From positions 576,630 through 640,629 of the forward strand of contig CDRNVI010000019.1 in assembly GCA_977017575.1 (NCBI GenBank): DNA of 64,000 nucleotides. Direction: 5' to 3'. Position numbers and translations under genes: made by a program. Shown one piece after another: positions 1 through 10,800 of this stretch. The first letter of the stretch is position 1, and every line of letters starts with the position of its first letter. Origin of the DNA: Paramoeba atlantica (Eukaryota; Discosea). The notes below the pieces were generated by a model. The model ran no database searches. It was not told the DNA's origin and was given only the letters and a program-made list of their open reading frames with translations.

Positions 1-1281
1 GCATTAAAGCAAGCGAAAAAAGGCGCGAGGGAACAAACTTGGCATTAGACATGACCCATTCTGCGTTGCCCTTATATGAGACTGCTTGTAAGATGGCAAC
101 CGAGTCTGACTTCGAAGAAGACAAAAAGTCCCACGCTTTCGTGTGAAGAGCTGCCGCCGCCGTATCTTCGTCGATAGGAACGCTGGTGTCGGTTGTTGCT
201 GTTGGCACGCTGGTGTCGGTGTCGGACTGCAAAATGGCGTGCGTCTGGTCTCCTTGGTGTTCGACTTGAGCTGAAAGATTAATTGGGCGCTCGAAAACTG
301 AATACCAAGAGGACTCAAAGGCTGCACACCGAATTGGGAGACAAGCCGTCAGGCCCAGCCCGCCTTTCTTAACCGGTAAACGTAACTGAGTTATCTGATC
401 CTGAGATAGCGTTCCAAACCACGAATTCAACACCTCTTCTACCTCGTGATCGAATAGTTTAGCTAGATTTTCGGAGACTATGGGGTGGTGTACTCTCAAC
501 TGGTAGTTCTGACGTACATTCACGCATTTGGACAACAATTGTGCCGACGTGTTGTTGATACCCATCTGCTTCAGACGTCGAAAAATTTCATAATGTTTTT
601 GCAAAGATTTCACCAGCTCTTCGCTGACCTTACTTTCTTCGCCGATGAAAGCACCCAGTACCTTTATCGTACAGTCTGCTTTTTTTACCTCTGCACTGCT
701 GAGTTCTTGCGGCATTGGAATGTTCCCCGTCCCTCGGCCGTGCCCTGAACATCGTAGATGGCTTCTCCTAGGCATTCCGAGGGTTGCGAGGGTGGAGGTG
801 ATTGCACGGCGTGCCCTTTGCATTGGTTCACGTGCGCCGTCTTTTTGTTGAGAGCGTAATGTCGACCGCATGCGGCGCACAGAAAGCGGCCCTCTTTCTC
901 CCACCAAACACTGGAAATTGCTTCCCCATGCCTGTAGGCCAGGTGGTGGTAATAGTACTGCCACTGCCCTCCGTGGGCTTGCGTCTTCCAGGTACACCCA
1001 TCTGCAGGGCACTCTCGTTGCGGCGGATCTTCCTCAGAAATGGGCGGGGTCGCAGGAACCTGGTCACTTGCCAGGGTCGGGGCCTGAGGAGTGGTCACTC
1101 GTGATACGTTTTCCGTAGGTTCGAGAACGTGGGGGCCCCGTGTGGTCTTGTAGTCCGCGGTTTCCGCTTTTCTTGTATTGGCTTTCTCTCGGGCCTTCTG
1201 AGGTTTCGTAGCGCCCCGAAGCTGACCCTTAGAACTCGGAGGTGTGGCGGAAGCTCTTCGACGAGGGAATTTCTTAGCCAT
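1..1281 (-). pseudogene. Chimeric remnant of an RLE-type LINE (zinc fingers joined to group B thumb region)
   Basis: The reading frame opens at an ATG at 1279-1281. It encodes a basic N-terminus, then a C-x4-C...H/H finger (CPADGC) and a C-x2-C...H-x3-C finger (CAAC), the layout seen at the N-terminus of the group C LINE at 53086-57204. Near 720 the protein switches frame into group B sequence lying after the RT catalytic core (KVLGAFIG, RRLKQMGIN, LPVKKGGLGLT) and runs off the window edge. The whole RT palm is absent, so this is an internally deleted or recombinant copy. It cannot encode a working polymerase. The family is clear from the motifs; whether the chimera arose by recombination or by RT template switching is inference. 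Confidence 0.75.
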
Positions 1282-1327
1282 GGAATTATTATCAAGCTGT
1301 GTGGTATCAACTTCGAGATTCGATCTG

Positions 1328-1587
1328 GAATTGCACTTCCGGAAGAAAAACATATAGTCAATCAGATATAGTAAGCGTATGTAAACTGTAATGTTTAATC
1401 TGTAGAACTACATAGCTACCGAAATATAACATCCATCATGGACAACAGAGTAAAAGACATTATCTTCACCAGTACTGTAATATCAACTTCGCGAAGTAAG
1501 TATCAAACCTATTTTATATACCTCATGAACTTTTTCCTGGAGAGAACTCCCTTCCCTCCCTTTCTCGAACGGGTGTCCACGCGGGGA
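1328..1587 (-). repeat. Split direct repeat B2 of VIPER-like copy 1
   Basis: This is the terminal copy of the B repeat. It begins GAATTGCACTTCCGG and ends near CACGCGGGGA, and is repeated at 1789-2047. A short GT-rich linker (1588-1613) separates it from A2. Confidence 0.85.
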
Positions 1588-1613
1588 GTGGTTTGGGGGT
1601 TGGTGGGTGGGGC

Positions 1614-1788
1614 AAAAAGTTTCAAAGGATAAAAACGCGCTCTATTACCAGTTCACTGTATAATGTTTTGTGTCACTATATAAACTAGTTTATGAATAAC
1701 AAACGTACAATGCCCGTCGGCCAACTAACGTAAATATAATTCTCAGAAATCAAAATTTCCATTGTACAATTCTTTTCGTAAACTTTTA
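1614..1788 (-). repeat. Split direct repeat A2 of VIPER-like copy 1
   Basis: Starts AAAAAGTTTCAAAGG and is nearly identical to 5946-6121 at the other end of the element. It is sandwiched between B1 and B2, as split-direct-repeat elements require for circularisation through the A/B junction (established for PAT/Ngaro elements). Confidence 0.85.
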
Positions 1789-2047
1789 GAATTGCACTTC
1801 CGGAAGAAAAACATATAGTCAATCAGATATAGTAAGCGTATGTAAACTGTAATGTTTAATCTGTAGAACTACATAGCTACCGAAATATAACATCCATCAT
1901 GGACAACAGAGTAAAAGACATTATCTTCACCAGTACTGTAATATCAACTTCGCGAAGTAAGTATCAAACCTATTTTATATACCTCATGAACTTTTTCCTG
2001 GAGAGAACTCCCTTCCCTCCCTTTCTCGAACGGGTGTCCACGCGGGG
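1789..2047 (-). repeat. Split direct repeat B1 of VIPER-like copy 1
   Basis: Internal copy of the B repeat, immediately downstream (minus strand) of the RT-RNase H ORF and matching 1328-1587. Confidence 0.85.
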
Positions 2048-2063
2048 ACCACCCTTTCGCCAG

Positions 2064-3710
2064 TCAATCTTTCACCCCTTTCGCCACATTGTCGCAATCC
2101 CATCCTCCTCGGCTTATTGGATCCGCAGGGTTCAGTTTTGACGGAATGTAATGCGGCTGTACTATTATACCCTGTCTCTTTAAAAACTTAAGTAAACCTA
2201 TCAATTCGATATTTATTCCATCCGATTTGGTCGATTTTTTGCATATGGAAGCTAAGCATGATGTATTATCAATAAATAGGTCTACGCAGGTACCTCGTTG
2301 AAAATGGTGCGACAATTTCTCGAACGCGAGACGAACGGCCCTCGTCTCCGCTCGATTGACTTCATAATCGAAATCATCTTCCCAGCGACCTCCCACACAT
2401 ATCACGGAACCGTGGTCCAAATATATTATTCCTCCCCAACCTTTTGACGAAGCGTCCGTATACAAAACGTGGCTATGTGGTACAGTGTCGGGATGAGGCG
2501 GCGGCGCCACGAATATGTTTGAAATCAACTTTTTCTTCCATCGCGTCAAGTCCATGGTTACATTGGGGGGAAGATGAACCTTCACATCCAATAATGTCGG
2601 ATCATTGTTTAACGCATTTATACGGCGCCGCACTAATTTTAAGGTGAAGTGGTAATTGGCAACGGGTTCTCCCAGTACTGCTGATGCATGGACTAATCTA
2701 CCCACAGCTGATTCTAGTTTTCCGTACGTTGCATTCCGAAAAGTATCGCCTTGCATCTTTTTCACGATTCTCGGTCCCATTCTTACCTTACCTTCGGTAT
2801 GGCTGTATTCCACGCCATTAAAAACATACTGCTTCATGGGCTCCTTTTCTTTATCCTTAAACGTGGCGTTAACTTTCTCCGCGCGAGTTTCCACAAATTC
2901 CGTATACTGCTGAACTTGGTCTAGTGAACCTGCACTTCTCAATCCATCCACATATACATCGACCTTAAACTGTTCTGTATACGCCGTCTCGGCTCTGCAA
3001 TACTCCGGATCTCCTGCGATTGTGGATGTAATGGTGTGCATCAGTTCCGGGGCGCACCGGTGCCCCATTGGCATCACATTAAGTTCAAACAACTCACCGT
3101 TTACTGCGCGAAATCGAAATTTTGTTCTACTTGCTACCGGAATCGGTACTTGATAAAATCCACATGTCAGGTCACGCTTCACACCAAAAGCTTCCTGCGC
3201 TCGATGGAGATAATAAGCCGCGTGTTTTAACGGGACGTGCGGCATGTACTCGTTCTTAATTCGCTCATTATCCTCCTTCGTCCAGGCTATGAAGCGCCGC
3301 CTCTCCGTTTCCCCTTTATCGTCCGCAGGCTCAACTACTGTGAACGGTATCACCCATTGATTGGATGGTCTTTTGTTCTCCTCCTCAGGGGAAACACGCG
3401 AAACAATACGTGCGTCTAGCAAATGACTAATATCTTCCATGTTCAATCGTGGATTTACCTTTGGCTCACTATCGGGTTTCTTCCTCCGATCCAACAAAGT
3501 ATTCAACGTTTCTCTAAACCGGTTTCTTGTACTTCCATTCATCATGTTCTCAATTTCATTGACATCCATTTTGGGAATTTTCTTTACGTGCAGTGGTAGC
3601 TTTAAATCTTCCTCCGTGGCCAATTTTGTCGTACGTCTGGTACGTACAATCGTGTATCGATGCTTTTCCTGCGGCATGTCCCGCAAATATTCTCGAAATA
3701 ACTCCTTCAT
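2064..3710 (-). CDS. VIPER-like reverse transcriptase-RNase H (ORF3)
   Basis: This is the RT-RNase H polyprotein that copies the element RNA to DNA. Motifs read in order: RRFIAWT, the GVKRDLTCGFYQV region of RT motif A, the MGHRCAPELMH block, then KQYVFNGV. The C-terminal RNase H has YTDASSKGWGG, an acidic NRAETRAVRLA segment and FIDNTSC, and the protein ends NPADPISR, typical of DIRS-order RNase H tails. The frame stays open upstream across the recombinase gene, but that stretch has no RT features, so I place the start at the ATG at 3708-3710, two bases after the recombinase stop. The protein closely resembles the one at 15540-17129. Confidence 0.85.
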   Translation of the reverse strand: MKELFREYLRDMPQEKHRYTIVRTRRTTKLATEEDLKLPLHVKKIPKMDVNEIENMMNGSTRNRFRETLNTLLDRRKKPDSEPKVNPRLNMEDISHLLDARIVSRVSPEEENKRPSNQWVIPFTVVEPADDKGETERRRFIAWTKEDNERIKNEYMPHVPLKHAAYYLHRAQEAFGVKRDLTCGFYQVPIPVASRTKFRFRAVNGELFELNVMPMGHRCAPELMHTITSTIAGDPEYCRAETAYTEQFKVDVYVDGLRSAGSLDQVQQYTEFVETRAEKVNATFKDKEKEPMKQYVFNGVEYSHTEGKVRMGPRIVKKMQGDTFRNATYGKLESAVGRLVHASAVLGEPVANYHFTLKLVRRRINALNNDPTLLDVKVHLPPNVTMDLTRWKKKLISNIFVAPPPHPDTVPHSHVLYTDASSKGWGGIIYLDHGSVICVGGRWEDDFDYEVNRAETRAVRLAFEKLSHHFQRGTCVDLFIDNTSCLASICKKSTKSDGINIELIGLLKFLKRQGIIVQPHYIPSKLNPADPISRGGWDCDNVAKGVKD

Positions 3711-3712
3711 TG

Positions 3713-4708
3713 CTAAAGCGTCCTCAGTTTGGCTGTCGCCTTCCCCGTTCCTAGAGCTAGCGCGGTGGTAACTGGGTTTGAATTGTAACGCAACAGGGAC
3801 TCGATCTGCTGGTGCTTCGCTAATTTTTTCACATCTTCGATTCCCACTGTCCCCTTGACAACTTCCTGGAATAATTGCGTTACTGCTCCTCTCTTGGCGG
3901 AATGTGTGCCGAAACCCTCTCCCAGAACCCTCTTTATATTCCTGTCCATCTCTCTCACATTTGTCCGGCACATTCGATCCCATGACCTGAGCGTACGTAC
4001 GTATTGAGCCAATTCGATTGTGCCCTGGCCCTGGATGACTGTGTACATCGATTCGCGCCACGGGTTGCACCTTGTAGCCTTTGTCCCCCTTCCCCAAGCA
4101 ATTACAACCTTTTGCGGTGATATTTCCACGAATTTGTCCTTGGTCAAATTGGCGGTTTCGGACCAACGGGATGCTGCCTTCCAGCACATCAGCAATGTTT
4201 GACTTTCGGATTGGGTGCACCTTCTTCGTATCTTGTTCAGTAGGAATGGTGTCAACGGCTGCATCTGATGTACTGGCTCCTCTGCTCCTTGTGCCTGAAG
4301 AGCTTTGCAAAAGAATTTTATTGGGACAGTATTTAATCCGATCAGGTTGAATAAGGTCATTAGCGCCCTTCCGTAGGACACCTTGGTTTGTATTGACACT
4401 GGCAGAAGTTGCACGAACGTCACTGCGTGAAGGGGTGTCTGTCTTATATGATTCCCGGTGCAATATACCAGGAACCTTTCCCACAACCTTGCTCGTGTCT
4501 CCCACGTCGACGAGCTCCACATTCCGGACATCGCGTCCAATGCCACGCGTACCTCGGGAGTAATCCTGCTTACCCCCATCAACAGACTCAAAAGATTTTT
4601 CCGAGCCACACTCCTGCATTCCAGGCTCAATGTTCCCTGGTACAAATTTCCACAAGCAATTGATCTTCCATTCGAGTCTTTCACATTTTTTACACCCCCT
4701 TGTATCAC
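3713..4708 (-). CDS. VIPER-like tyrosine recombinase (ORF2)
   Basis: This is an integrase of the tyrosine recombinase family and would insert a circular DNA intermediate. The signature is visible near the C-terminus: an Arg in CWKAASRWSE, the box THSAKRGA (H-x-x-R type), KH in LAKHQQIES, and the nucleophile Tyr in LLRYNSNP. The N-terminal half has a helical SAM-like look (VSYGRALMTLFNLIG). At about 330 aa it is near normal size for a YR. It lies between the Gag-like and RT ORFs, the VIPER order. The exact start is uncertain because the frame is open upstream of the chosen Met. Confidence 0.85.
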   Translation of the reverse strand: MIQGGVKNVKDSNGRSIACGNLYQGTLSLECRSVARKNLLSLLMGVSRITPEVRVALDAMSGMWSSSTWETRARLWERFLVYCTGNHIRQTPLHAVTFVQLLPVSIQTKVSYGRALMTLFNLIGLNTVPIKFFCKALQAQGAEEPVHQMQPLTPFLLNKIRRRCTQSESQTLLMCWKAASRWSETANLTKDKFVEISPQKVVIAWGRGTKATRCNPWRESMYTVIQGQGTIELAQYVRTLRSWDRMCRTNVREMDRNIKRVLGEGFGTHSAKRGAVTQLFQEVVKGTVGIEDVKKLAKHQQIESLLRYNSNPVTTALALGTGKATAKLRTL

Positions 4709-4876
4709 TCGCGTTCTCTTCGCTACACTCTCCCTTTGATCCCCTGGATGTATCCTCTTGTATTTGACTGCTTTGCTTCTGCCGCGTTTGGCGGGTATTA
4801 TATGCGAGATGTTCGTTCCTGGATCTATACGCGTGTATGTGACTCGAGGAACACTGGCGATTAATGGACGGGCGTT

Positions 4877-5944
4877 TCATAACGACTTTCCGCCCTGGGG
4901 GGCGTTGCCAGCCGTCCGCTGACGAAAATCCGGCGGTGATGTGCGTTTGTATGGGCAATCTTTAATCAAATGGTCTGGTGATCTGCAATTGTAACATTGC
5001 GCGCGATAAGTTCCGTACGAGGGGCGAAACGATTGTGAACATTGACCTGTTGATCCTCCTCCGAAATATGTCCCTGTTCGTCGTAGCGCAGAGAAAGAAG
5101 TGTACCGACTACGTTGCTTTTCACGCTCACTCAACTGATCTGTTACATGCTGATAGAATTTGTCGTGCGCCCGATCATCTTTGTCCATTTTTCGGTGAAC
5201 CGCCTCCACGTCTACCTTGCAAGCACGCCAGTAAGCATCACGTAGACTTTGGATTATCGCTTTCCCCAACTCCAAAAACGGACCTTCATTCCAGCCCGGA
5301 GTTTGGCGTGCCAACAATATCCACTTTCCCAGCAACTGATCGAAATTCCGCTCCTGTTGCATCTGAAATGATTTGTCCTGATAATATTGATTCAATCTCA
5401 AACCATACTCGGGAGCTTCCTTTAATTCTCGAAAAAGGTCCTTAATTCGAAAGCCGTCGTCGTTGCGTTGATCTATATGCCCCGGCCAAGTCACAGGTTC
5501 ATACGGATCAATCTTGTAGGTCGCTACAGATCCAAAGGGCTGCACGTTAATAGGCAGGGGCCGTCCGCCTTCCAACGCACACTCTTGTCCTTCGCTCGAG
5601 TGTCCCAGTCCGTCTTCTAGATCAATGCGATAGTAATTTAACTCTTTGTGGGGAAATGGATACTCTCGATCTGGCTCCTCTTCCCATACCGCCCACATTT
5701 CCATCCCGACTCGACGTACTTTCCCGTGGGATATTTGTTTCGCCGAAGTCGCCGCGTTCTTCCGATTCCATGCCGCCTTAATGTGCAACGAATGATTCTG
5801 ATCGCGGGAAAGAAGCAGTTGCTCACAAACTCTCGTCTTCACCACGGCCAACTCTTCTCTACTCATGGGGTTGTCTGGTACCACTGAAGGTTCACGGGAC
5901 ACGCTTCTCCGTGCCTCTATGGAGCTACGCGGCGACGGAGGCAT
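4877..5944 (-). CDS. VIPER-like Gag-like protein with CCHC knuckle (ORF1)
   Basis: A protein of 355 aa, the first ORF of the element and probably the nucleocapsid-like RNA-binding protein. A CCHC zinc knuckle (CYNCRSPDHLIKDC) sits near residue 315. Around residues 85-105 a Trp/acidic stretch ends in a YPFP motif (MWAVWEEEPDREYPFP). The same kind of segment recurs in the Gag-like ORF of copy 2 and in the N-terminus of the Ingi-like LINE at 12179. The ATG at 5942-5944 lies just inside repeat A1, so the A repeat is the 5' UTR. No membrane or signal segment is seen. Confidence 0.75.
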   Translation of the reverse strand: MPPSPRSSIEARRSVSREPSVVPDNPMSREELAVVKTRVCEQLLLSRDQNHSLHIKAAWNRKNAATSAKQISHGKVRRVGMEMWAVWEEEPDREYPFPHKELNYYRIDLEDGLGHSSEGQECALEGGRPLPINVQPFGSVATYKIDPYEPVTWPGHIDQRNDDGFRIKDLFRELKEAPEYGLRLNQYYQDKSFQMQQERNFDQLLGKWILLARQTPGWNEGPFLELGKAIIQSLRDAYWRACKVDVEAVHRKMDKDDRAHDKFYQHVTDQLSEREKQRSRYTSFSALRRTGTYFGGGSTGQCSQSFRPSYGTYRAQCYNCRSPDHLIKDCPYKRTSPPDFRQRTAGNAPQGGKSL

Positions 5945-5945
5945 A

Positions 5946-6121
5946 AAAAAAGTTTCAAAGGATAAAAACGCGCTCTATTACCAGTTCACTGTATAATGTT
6001 TTGTGTCACTATATAAACTAGTTTATGAATAACAAACGTACAATGCCCGTCGGCCAACTAACGTAAATATAATTCTCAGAAATCAAAATTTCCATTGTAC
6101 AATTCTTTTCGTAAACTTTTA
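5946..6121 (-). repeat. Split direct repeat A1 of VIPER-like copy 1
   Basis: 5'-terminal A repeat on the minus strand, matching 1614-1788. It likely carries the promoter and RNA 5' end, but no specific element is recognisable. Confidence 0.8.
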
Positions 6122-6538
6122 ATGAGAACACGTGAGTGGTTCGTTTCTTCGTCGCCTCCATTTTCGCATCCTGTATCAGGCGTTTGTTGTTGAGTTAAGA
6201 TATCACACGTGTTCACATATCGCACATATGTCCCGCATAAACGATTAGAAGTATGAACACCGACGATAAAAATTCTGAAAAGGATGCATTTGGGGATTTA
6301 ATCCTTTTGTTTAGTGTCACTGTCTGTGAACATTCATCTCAGTTTCTTTTCATAGACTTTCAGTCGTCTAAACTTCAACTCTTATATCAATAGTCAACGC
6401 CTACCGAAAAACTCGCACGTGCCTAAAAAGCCGTATTGTCTGTGAACATTCATCTCAGTTTCTTTTCATAGACTTTCAGTCGTCTAAACTTCAACTCTTA
6501 TATCAATAGTCAACGCCTACCGAAAAACTCGCACGTGC
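6122..6538. other. Non-coding stretch between VIPER-like copy 1 and a group B LINE
   Basis: No gene is seen. An E-box-like ACACGTG pair occurs at 6127-6135 and 6205-6213. A segment at 6262-6312 (CGATAAAAATTCTGAAAAG, then TGCATTTGGGGATTTAATCC) recurs in pieces at 59747-59880, so it belongs to a dispersed repeat. The right part is the duplicated 3' UTR of the LINE at 6539-7837. Confidence 0.6.
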
Positions 6539-6552
6539 CTAAAAAGCCGTAT
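6321..6552 (-). repeat. 116-bp tandem duplication in a LINE 3' end
   Basis: Two adjacent copies (6321-6436, 6437-6552) of a 116-bp unit that includes the last codons and stop of the group B ORF plus part of its 3' UTR. The copies look identical by eye. Confidence 0.85.
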
Positions 6553-7837
6553 TGTCCACTTGAGTTGTGGCTATGTATTTGCGGAGTTGGGACATCACCA
6601 CTGAACCGTTAAGTTCCTGTAGTCGAAGGGTGAAATCCTGTACTACGAAGTCCCGTTCGAGTCCACATGCATCAGCCAGGGTTGTGATAAGCGCTTTGGT
6701 GTTGCTGTGCATTGCACCGCCGGAGAGCATTGGTACACATTGGAATTGCTCATTAGGAATAAGCTTAGACGCCACGTATTTGGAGACTTTGCGTTTTATG
6801 GCATCACGGAAAAGCTGAGCGGTGCTACGTCCAACATTTGATTGCGATAGCTCGTGGACGATGGTGAAATCGTAGTATACATCTCCGCTTGCCCAATGAA
6901 TCACGATGTCTGGGCCCGAATGATAAAAAGATCCGGATCCGCAGGTTCTTTGGTGAGGGGATTTGCCGTCGCCATCTACGCTTGCTCCACATTTTGCGCA
7001 AGTATAGGTGGAGAACTGTCTGGGTTCCAGCTCACAGGGCAGACCTGATTTTATGCATAATTCATAAATATTCCGAACCATCCTGTTGTGCTTTGCCGTT
7101 GCGTTATTGCCTGAACATTTGACGCACCCGGACACGTGCGTGAGCGCTGTATGGGGGGTAAGTAATGCATGGCACCCTGGACACTGTAAATTGGAGGGGA
7201 GGCTCGGATGTGCAATCCCAATGCGTGGCATAATTGCTAACTTGAAAAGTCGCGTAGGTACAAGTCTAGAATTTGAGGTGAGCCATGAATAGTTACCTTT
7301 GGAGCTAGCTGCTCGTATTATGTGGGCTTGCGTTTTGTCTGTCATTAATTTGTCCCGTATGTCGTTGTGGTAGAGTTCCTCGGTGACTTCTTCTTCCTCC
7401 GTAGGGGCGTGCTGGCTGAGTTGAGGTTGGCTCTGCACTACGCCTAAACGAGCGGCGGGAGCTGAAAGGTGAGATGGTCGCTCCGTTGCTGCAAGTTTCG
7501 AACGAGTGTAGGCTGCCTCTCGAAGAGGTTCTGAGGGAGTAAGTCCAAGCCCGCCTTTTTTGAGGGGAAGGCGTGCCCAAGAAAGTTGTTCTGCTGTGAG
7601 TTCTCCAAACCACGTCTGTAGCGTATCTGATACCCTGGAGTCGAATTGTCGCGTAAGGTGCAATGATGTGTCTGGGTGGTGGACGCGAATGTGATATCTG
7701 TGGCGCACGTTGACACAGCGTGATAGGAGGAGGAGAGAAACGTTGCTTGCCCCCATAAGCTGTAGACGACGGAAGATAGTTCGGTGCTTTTCGAGCTTTT
7801 GCAGAAGCTTCTCACTTACGATGTCTGGCTTTTTCTT
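6539..7837 (-). pseudogene. Group B LINE, 5'-truncated C-terminal half (copy B1)
   Basis: The frame encodes the RT thumb onward (KLEKHRTIFRRLQLMGASNVSLLLL), the LPLKKGGLGLTPSEP motif, a zinc-binding block (CPGCHALL...H...C) and the TAKHNRMVRNI box. The RLE follows: GPDIVIHWASGDVYYDFTIVHEL, then an Arg/Lys-rich AIKRKVSKYV helix. It ends with the C-terminal helical tail QELNGSVVMSQLRKY. GPD, YDF and the following Lys fit the PD-(D/E)XK nuclease of R2/CRE-type LINEs. The RT catalytic core is missing, so this is a dead 5' truncation. An almost identical piece lies at 59420-59626, which indicates recent copying. Confidence 0.85.
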
Positions 7838-10800
7838 AAGTAGTAGTAGTAGTAGTAGGCAGGTTGGTCATAAAACGAGCAAAATACATTTTTTTTACTT
7901 CGTCATCTGACTATGAGGGAACCAAAATTACTCTTTCAAGTTTACATCAATCAATCAATCAAAACTTTCAGCTGTGTAGGTCTACGAATTGATAGAATCT
8001 AGCCATGCGGCCTTTGGTAGGCTGTCGCGTAATTGCGTGACAATCGTGTACGCATTCAGCTTTTCAATCTCTAGTTGAAAAGCCTCTACTACTTCTTTCA
8101 CATTCAGATTTGCTCTCTTCGCTAAAGCTGTTATTAATTTTCGTGTATGTTCATGAAAAAAACCACTCTCAGTCATTGGAATGCATTTAAAATAATCATC
8201 TTCTATTCCGCCAGAGTAAACATACTTTTTCTTTTTCCTTTCAATAGCATTTTGCAGCAGTTGTGCTTCTGTCATTTTTAGGTAACTTGGGCTTCCGGTG
8301 TGGACGACTGTAATGTCATACAGCACTTCACCTATGTGAGGCCACATGATTCCTAGATCGGGGCCTGATCTGATTCTGCGGGCACGGCAGGGATGTTTTT
8401 CTATCTCTCCCTCGGAAACGTGAGCTTTACATTTGGTACAGTAGAAGGAAGAATGTGAGCGCGGTTCTACTACACAGGGGACACCAGCTTTCGAGCAGAG
8501 GGACGCAAGGAACCTGACGAGATATGAGTGTTTCTTGGTTGCGTTCATTCCGTTACATTTAGTACAGCCGACAATGTGTTGGAATATGTGAGCAGAGCTA
8601 ACCTCGGCGGCACATCCAGGGCAATCGATCTTGTCATTTAAGGTTGGAGGCTTGATCCCAAGTCTAGTCATAATTACGTATCGAAAGAGGTACGGATTAA
8701 TGTAACCAGAAGAAGACTGTAGATGACTAAAGGATGATGTTGTCCGTTTTAATACGGAGTCGAGTCGCGGATCTTTGCGAATCTCTTCTGACAGTTTCTT
8801 TTGCTCAAATTTTATGGACTTCAACGCTTGTTTTCGGGCCTTTTGCTGCTTGAGTAAAGGGAGTGCGACGTGCCGTTCCTGAGTGGAAGTCTTCGACTTG
8901 CGCGCGTCTACCGGAGCTTTTGTGGTTTGAATTTGCTCATCAATAGATTTGGAGGCAGTGTCGAAGAAGTAGCGATGTTTCAAAACGGAGGGAGTTAAAC
9001 CGAGTCCTCCTAGGTACTGTGGAAGGGAGGCGAGTTGCATCGAAGTTTTGTCGGCGAAAAACCAATGTGAAACTATATCGTTGATCTCTTTATCAAACCG
9101 CTGTGCCATTTGCAGTGAGTCTTTCGGGCGGTGTACTCGTAAATGATAGTCATTACGGGGAAGCGCGCATCGCTGTAGTATGGCCAACGAGATATTACTG
9201 GGTCCCATTTTCCGTAGCCGTCGGAACAAACATTTGTGCTTCTCAAGCTTACCAACGAGGAGCTCACTTACTTTCTTGTGATCTCCGATGTAAGCACCCA
9301 GGATCTTAATAGCTTCGTCACGCTGGAATACTCCTAAAGAACTAATAGTGGACGGGGGCTTGTTCGTCGCGTTGTTAGTGTCTTTGCTAAACCACTCTGA
9401 CTTTGTAAAATTAACCTCAAGCGCTAAATCGGAGGAAAGCTCTCGGAGGTGTAGGAAAGCGGCCTCTAGACATTCTCGGTTCTTCGAGGACAGCGTCACA
9501 TCATCCATGTATGCTCGGATTTTCACATCAGGAAAAAGCGTGGCGACTTCAACAAGCGCAGTGTGCAGTAGGGTACAAAAATATAGAGAGGAGAGAGCGG
9601 ACCCCTGTCGAACTCCGGATGTGCTCTTAATAACGGCGTGGAGATCGTTGTTTGCAAAGAAAAGCAAGTCCGAAGGGTCGCCATATTCAAGGTAGAAAAG
9701 CCTCATGAAAGGTCTGAAAATGTTGTTTTCGTTCAACGCGCGAGCTATAGCTGCTCTTTGCGGCGTGTTATACGCGTTGGAGTAATCCACTGTCAAAATC
9801 GTATGTCCGTCATCGTAGTCGTGAAGAAGTTCATGTACAAGGCTTTCGCATGCGTTCTTCTGTAAAATACCGCTTTGGTAGGGAGAAAAGAAGTTTTTCA
9901 AAGTGTCTTCGTGTCTTTGCAGTAGAATAGAGCCGCATACTTTCAGGATCGTGTCGCCCATCGCAATCGGTCTGATTCCATTTTAAGGTTTCGGTAGGGC
10001 AATAATCCGGCAACGTGTTAACCTATTACGGACGGATTGGCTTATTTCCCCATTGATTACATCTCGGAACATGTGGCAAAGTGCAGTGCAGGATTCGACG
10101 TCATCGATTAGGAGACGGATAATGTTTTCACTTAAACCTGTTGGTCCAGGGGCTGCTCCATGTGAGAGTTTGTTCACGGCCGAGCGTACTTCATTCACCT
10201 CAATCACAGCAACTCGAGGGTAGTCGTGAGAAGGGGCGGGAGGGGAATCTCCTGGAGGGTGTAGTTCTTGCAGTTTCTTAACTTTTTCGTCAGCGCTTAA
10301 TTGAGAGTCCAGGTAAACGTTGTCAAGAACGCGTGTGGCCTTGCCGAGGTTTCCAGCGCGTGCAGCCTTAAGAGCATTTCGGATGGACCGACGGTCAATA
10401 TCAAGTTCCTTCACTTCAGCTTTGGTAAGGTGCTCGATTTCTTCAGTTCGAGGCTTGTTGGGATAGTGAGGTACACTGTCACGACGTAAAAGCGCTTTGC
10501 GAACGGACGTGAGGGAGTCGCGCGGGGCGTTGAGGAGTTTGTGCCATATAGCCTCTTTTTCTGATGACATCTCTGCTCGAGGATAGTCTCGGATGATCGA
10601 TCGAAAAATGGCGATTACGTGTACAGAAAAGGTTGAGTCAATTGGTGTGAAAGGTGGTAACGGTTCCAAATCCCCTCCGTTGTCAATGTCCTCAGTCTCG
10701 TCTGCTACGTTTTCCATGGTCTGCACTTCAGAGTTTGGAATTTGGCGGAGTTCTGTCGCGTGGGTGTGTAGAATCTTGATCTTAGAAGATTGAGGAAAGT

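Larger units (their letters stand above)
1328..6121 (-). mobile_element. VIPER-like tyrosine-recombinase retroelement (DIRS order), copy 1
   Basis: This 4.8-kb element has three long ORFs in the order Gag-like, tyrosine recombinase, RT-RNase H. As I recall, that is the order described for trypanosome VIPER. On the minus strand it runs A1 (5946-6121), ORFs, B1 (1789-2047), A2 (1614-1788), B2 (1328-1587). These are split direct repeats as in PAT/Ngaro-type elements. A1 matches A2 and B1 matches B2 almost base for base by eye, so the insertion looks young. It lies just upstream of the ATG of the LINE remnant at 1-1281. No target duplication is seen, as expected for recombinase-mediated insertion. 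It looks whole. Confidence 0.85.
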
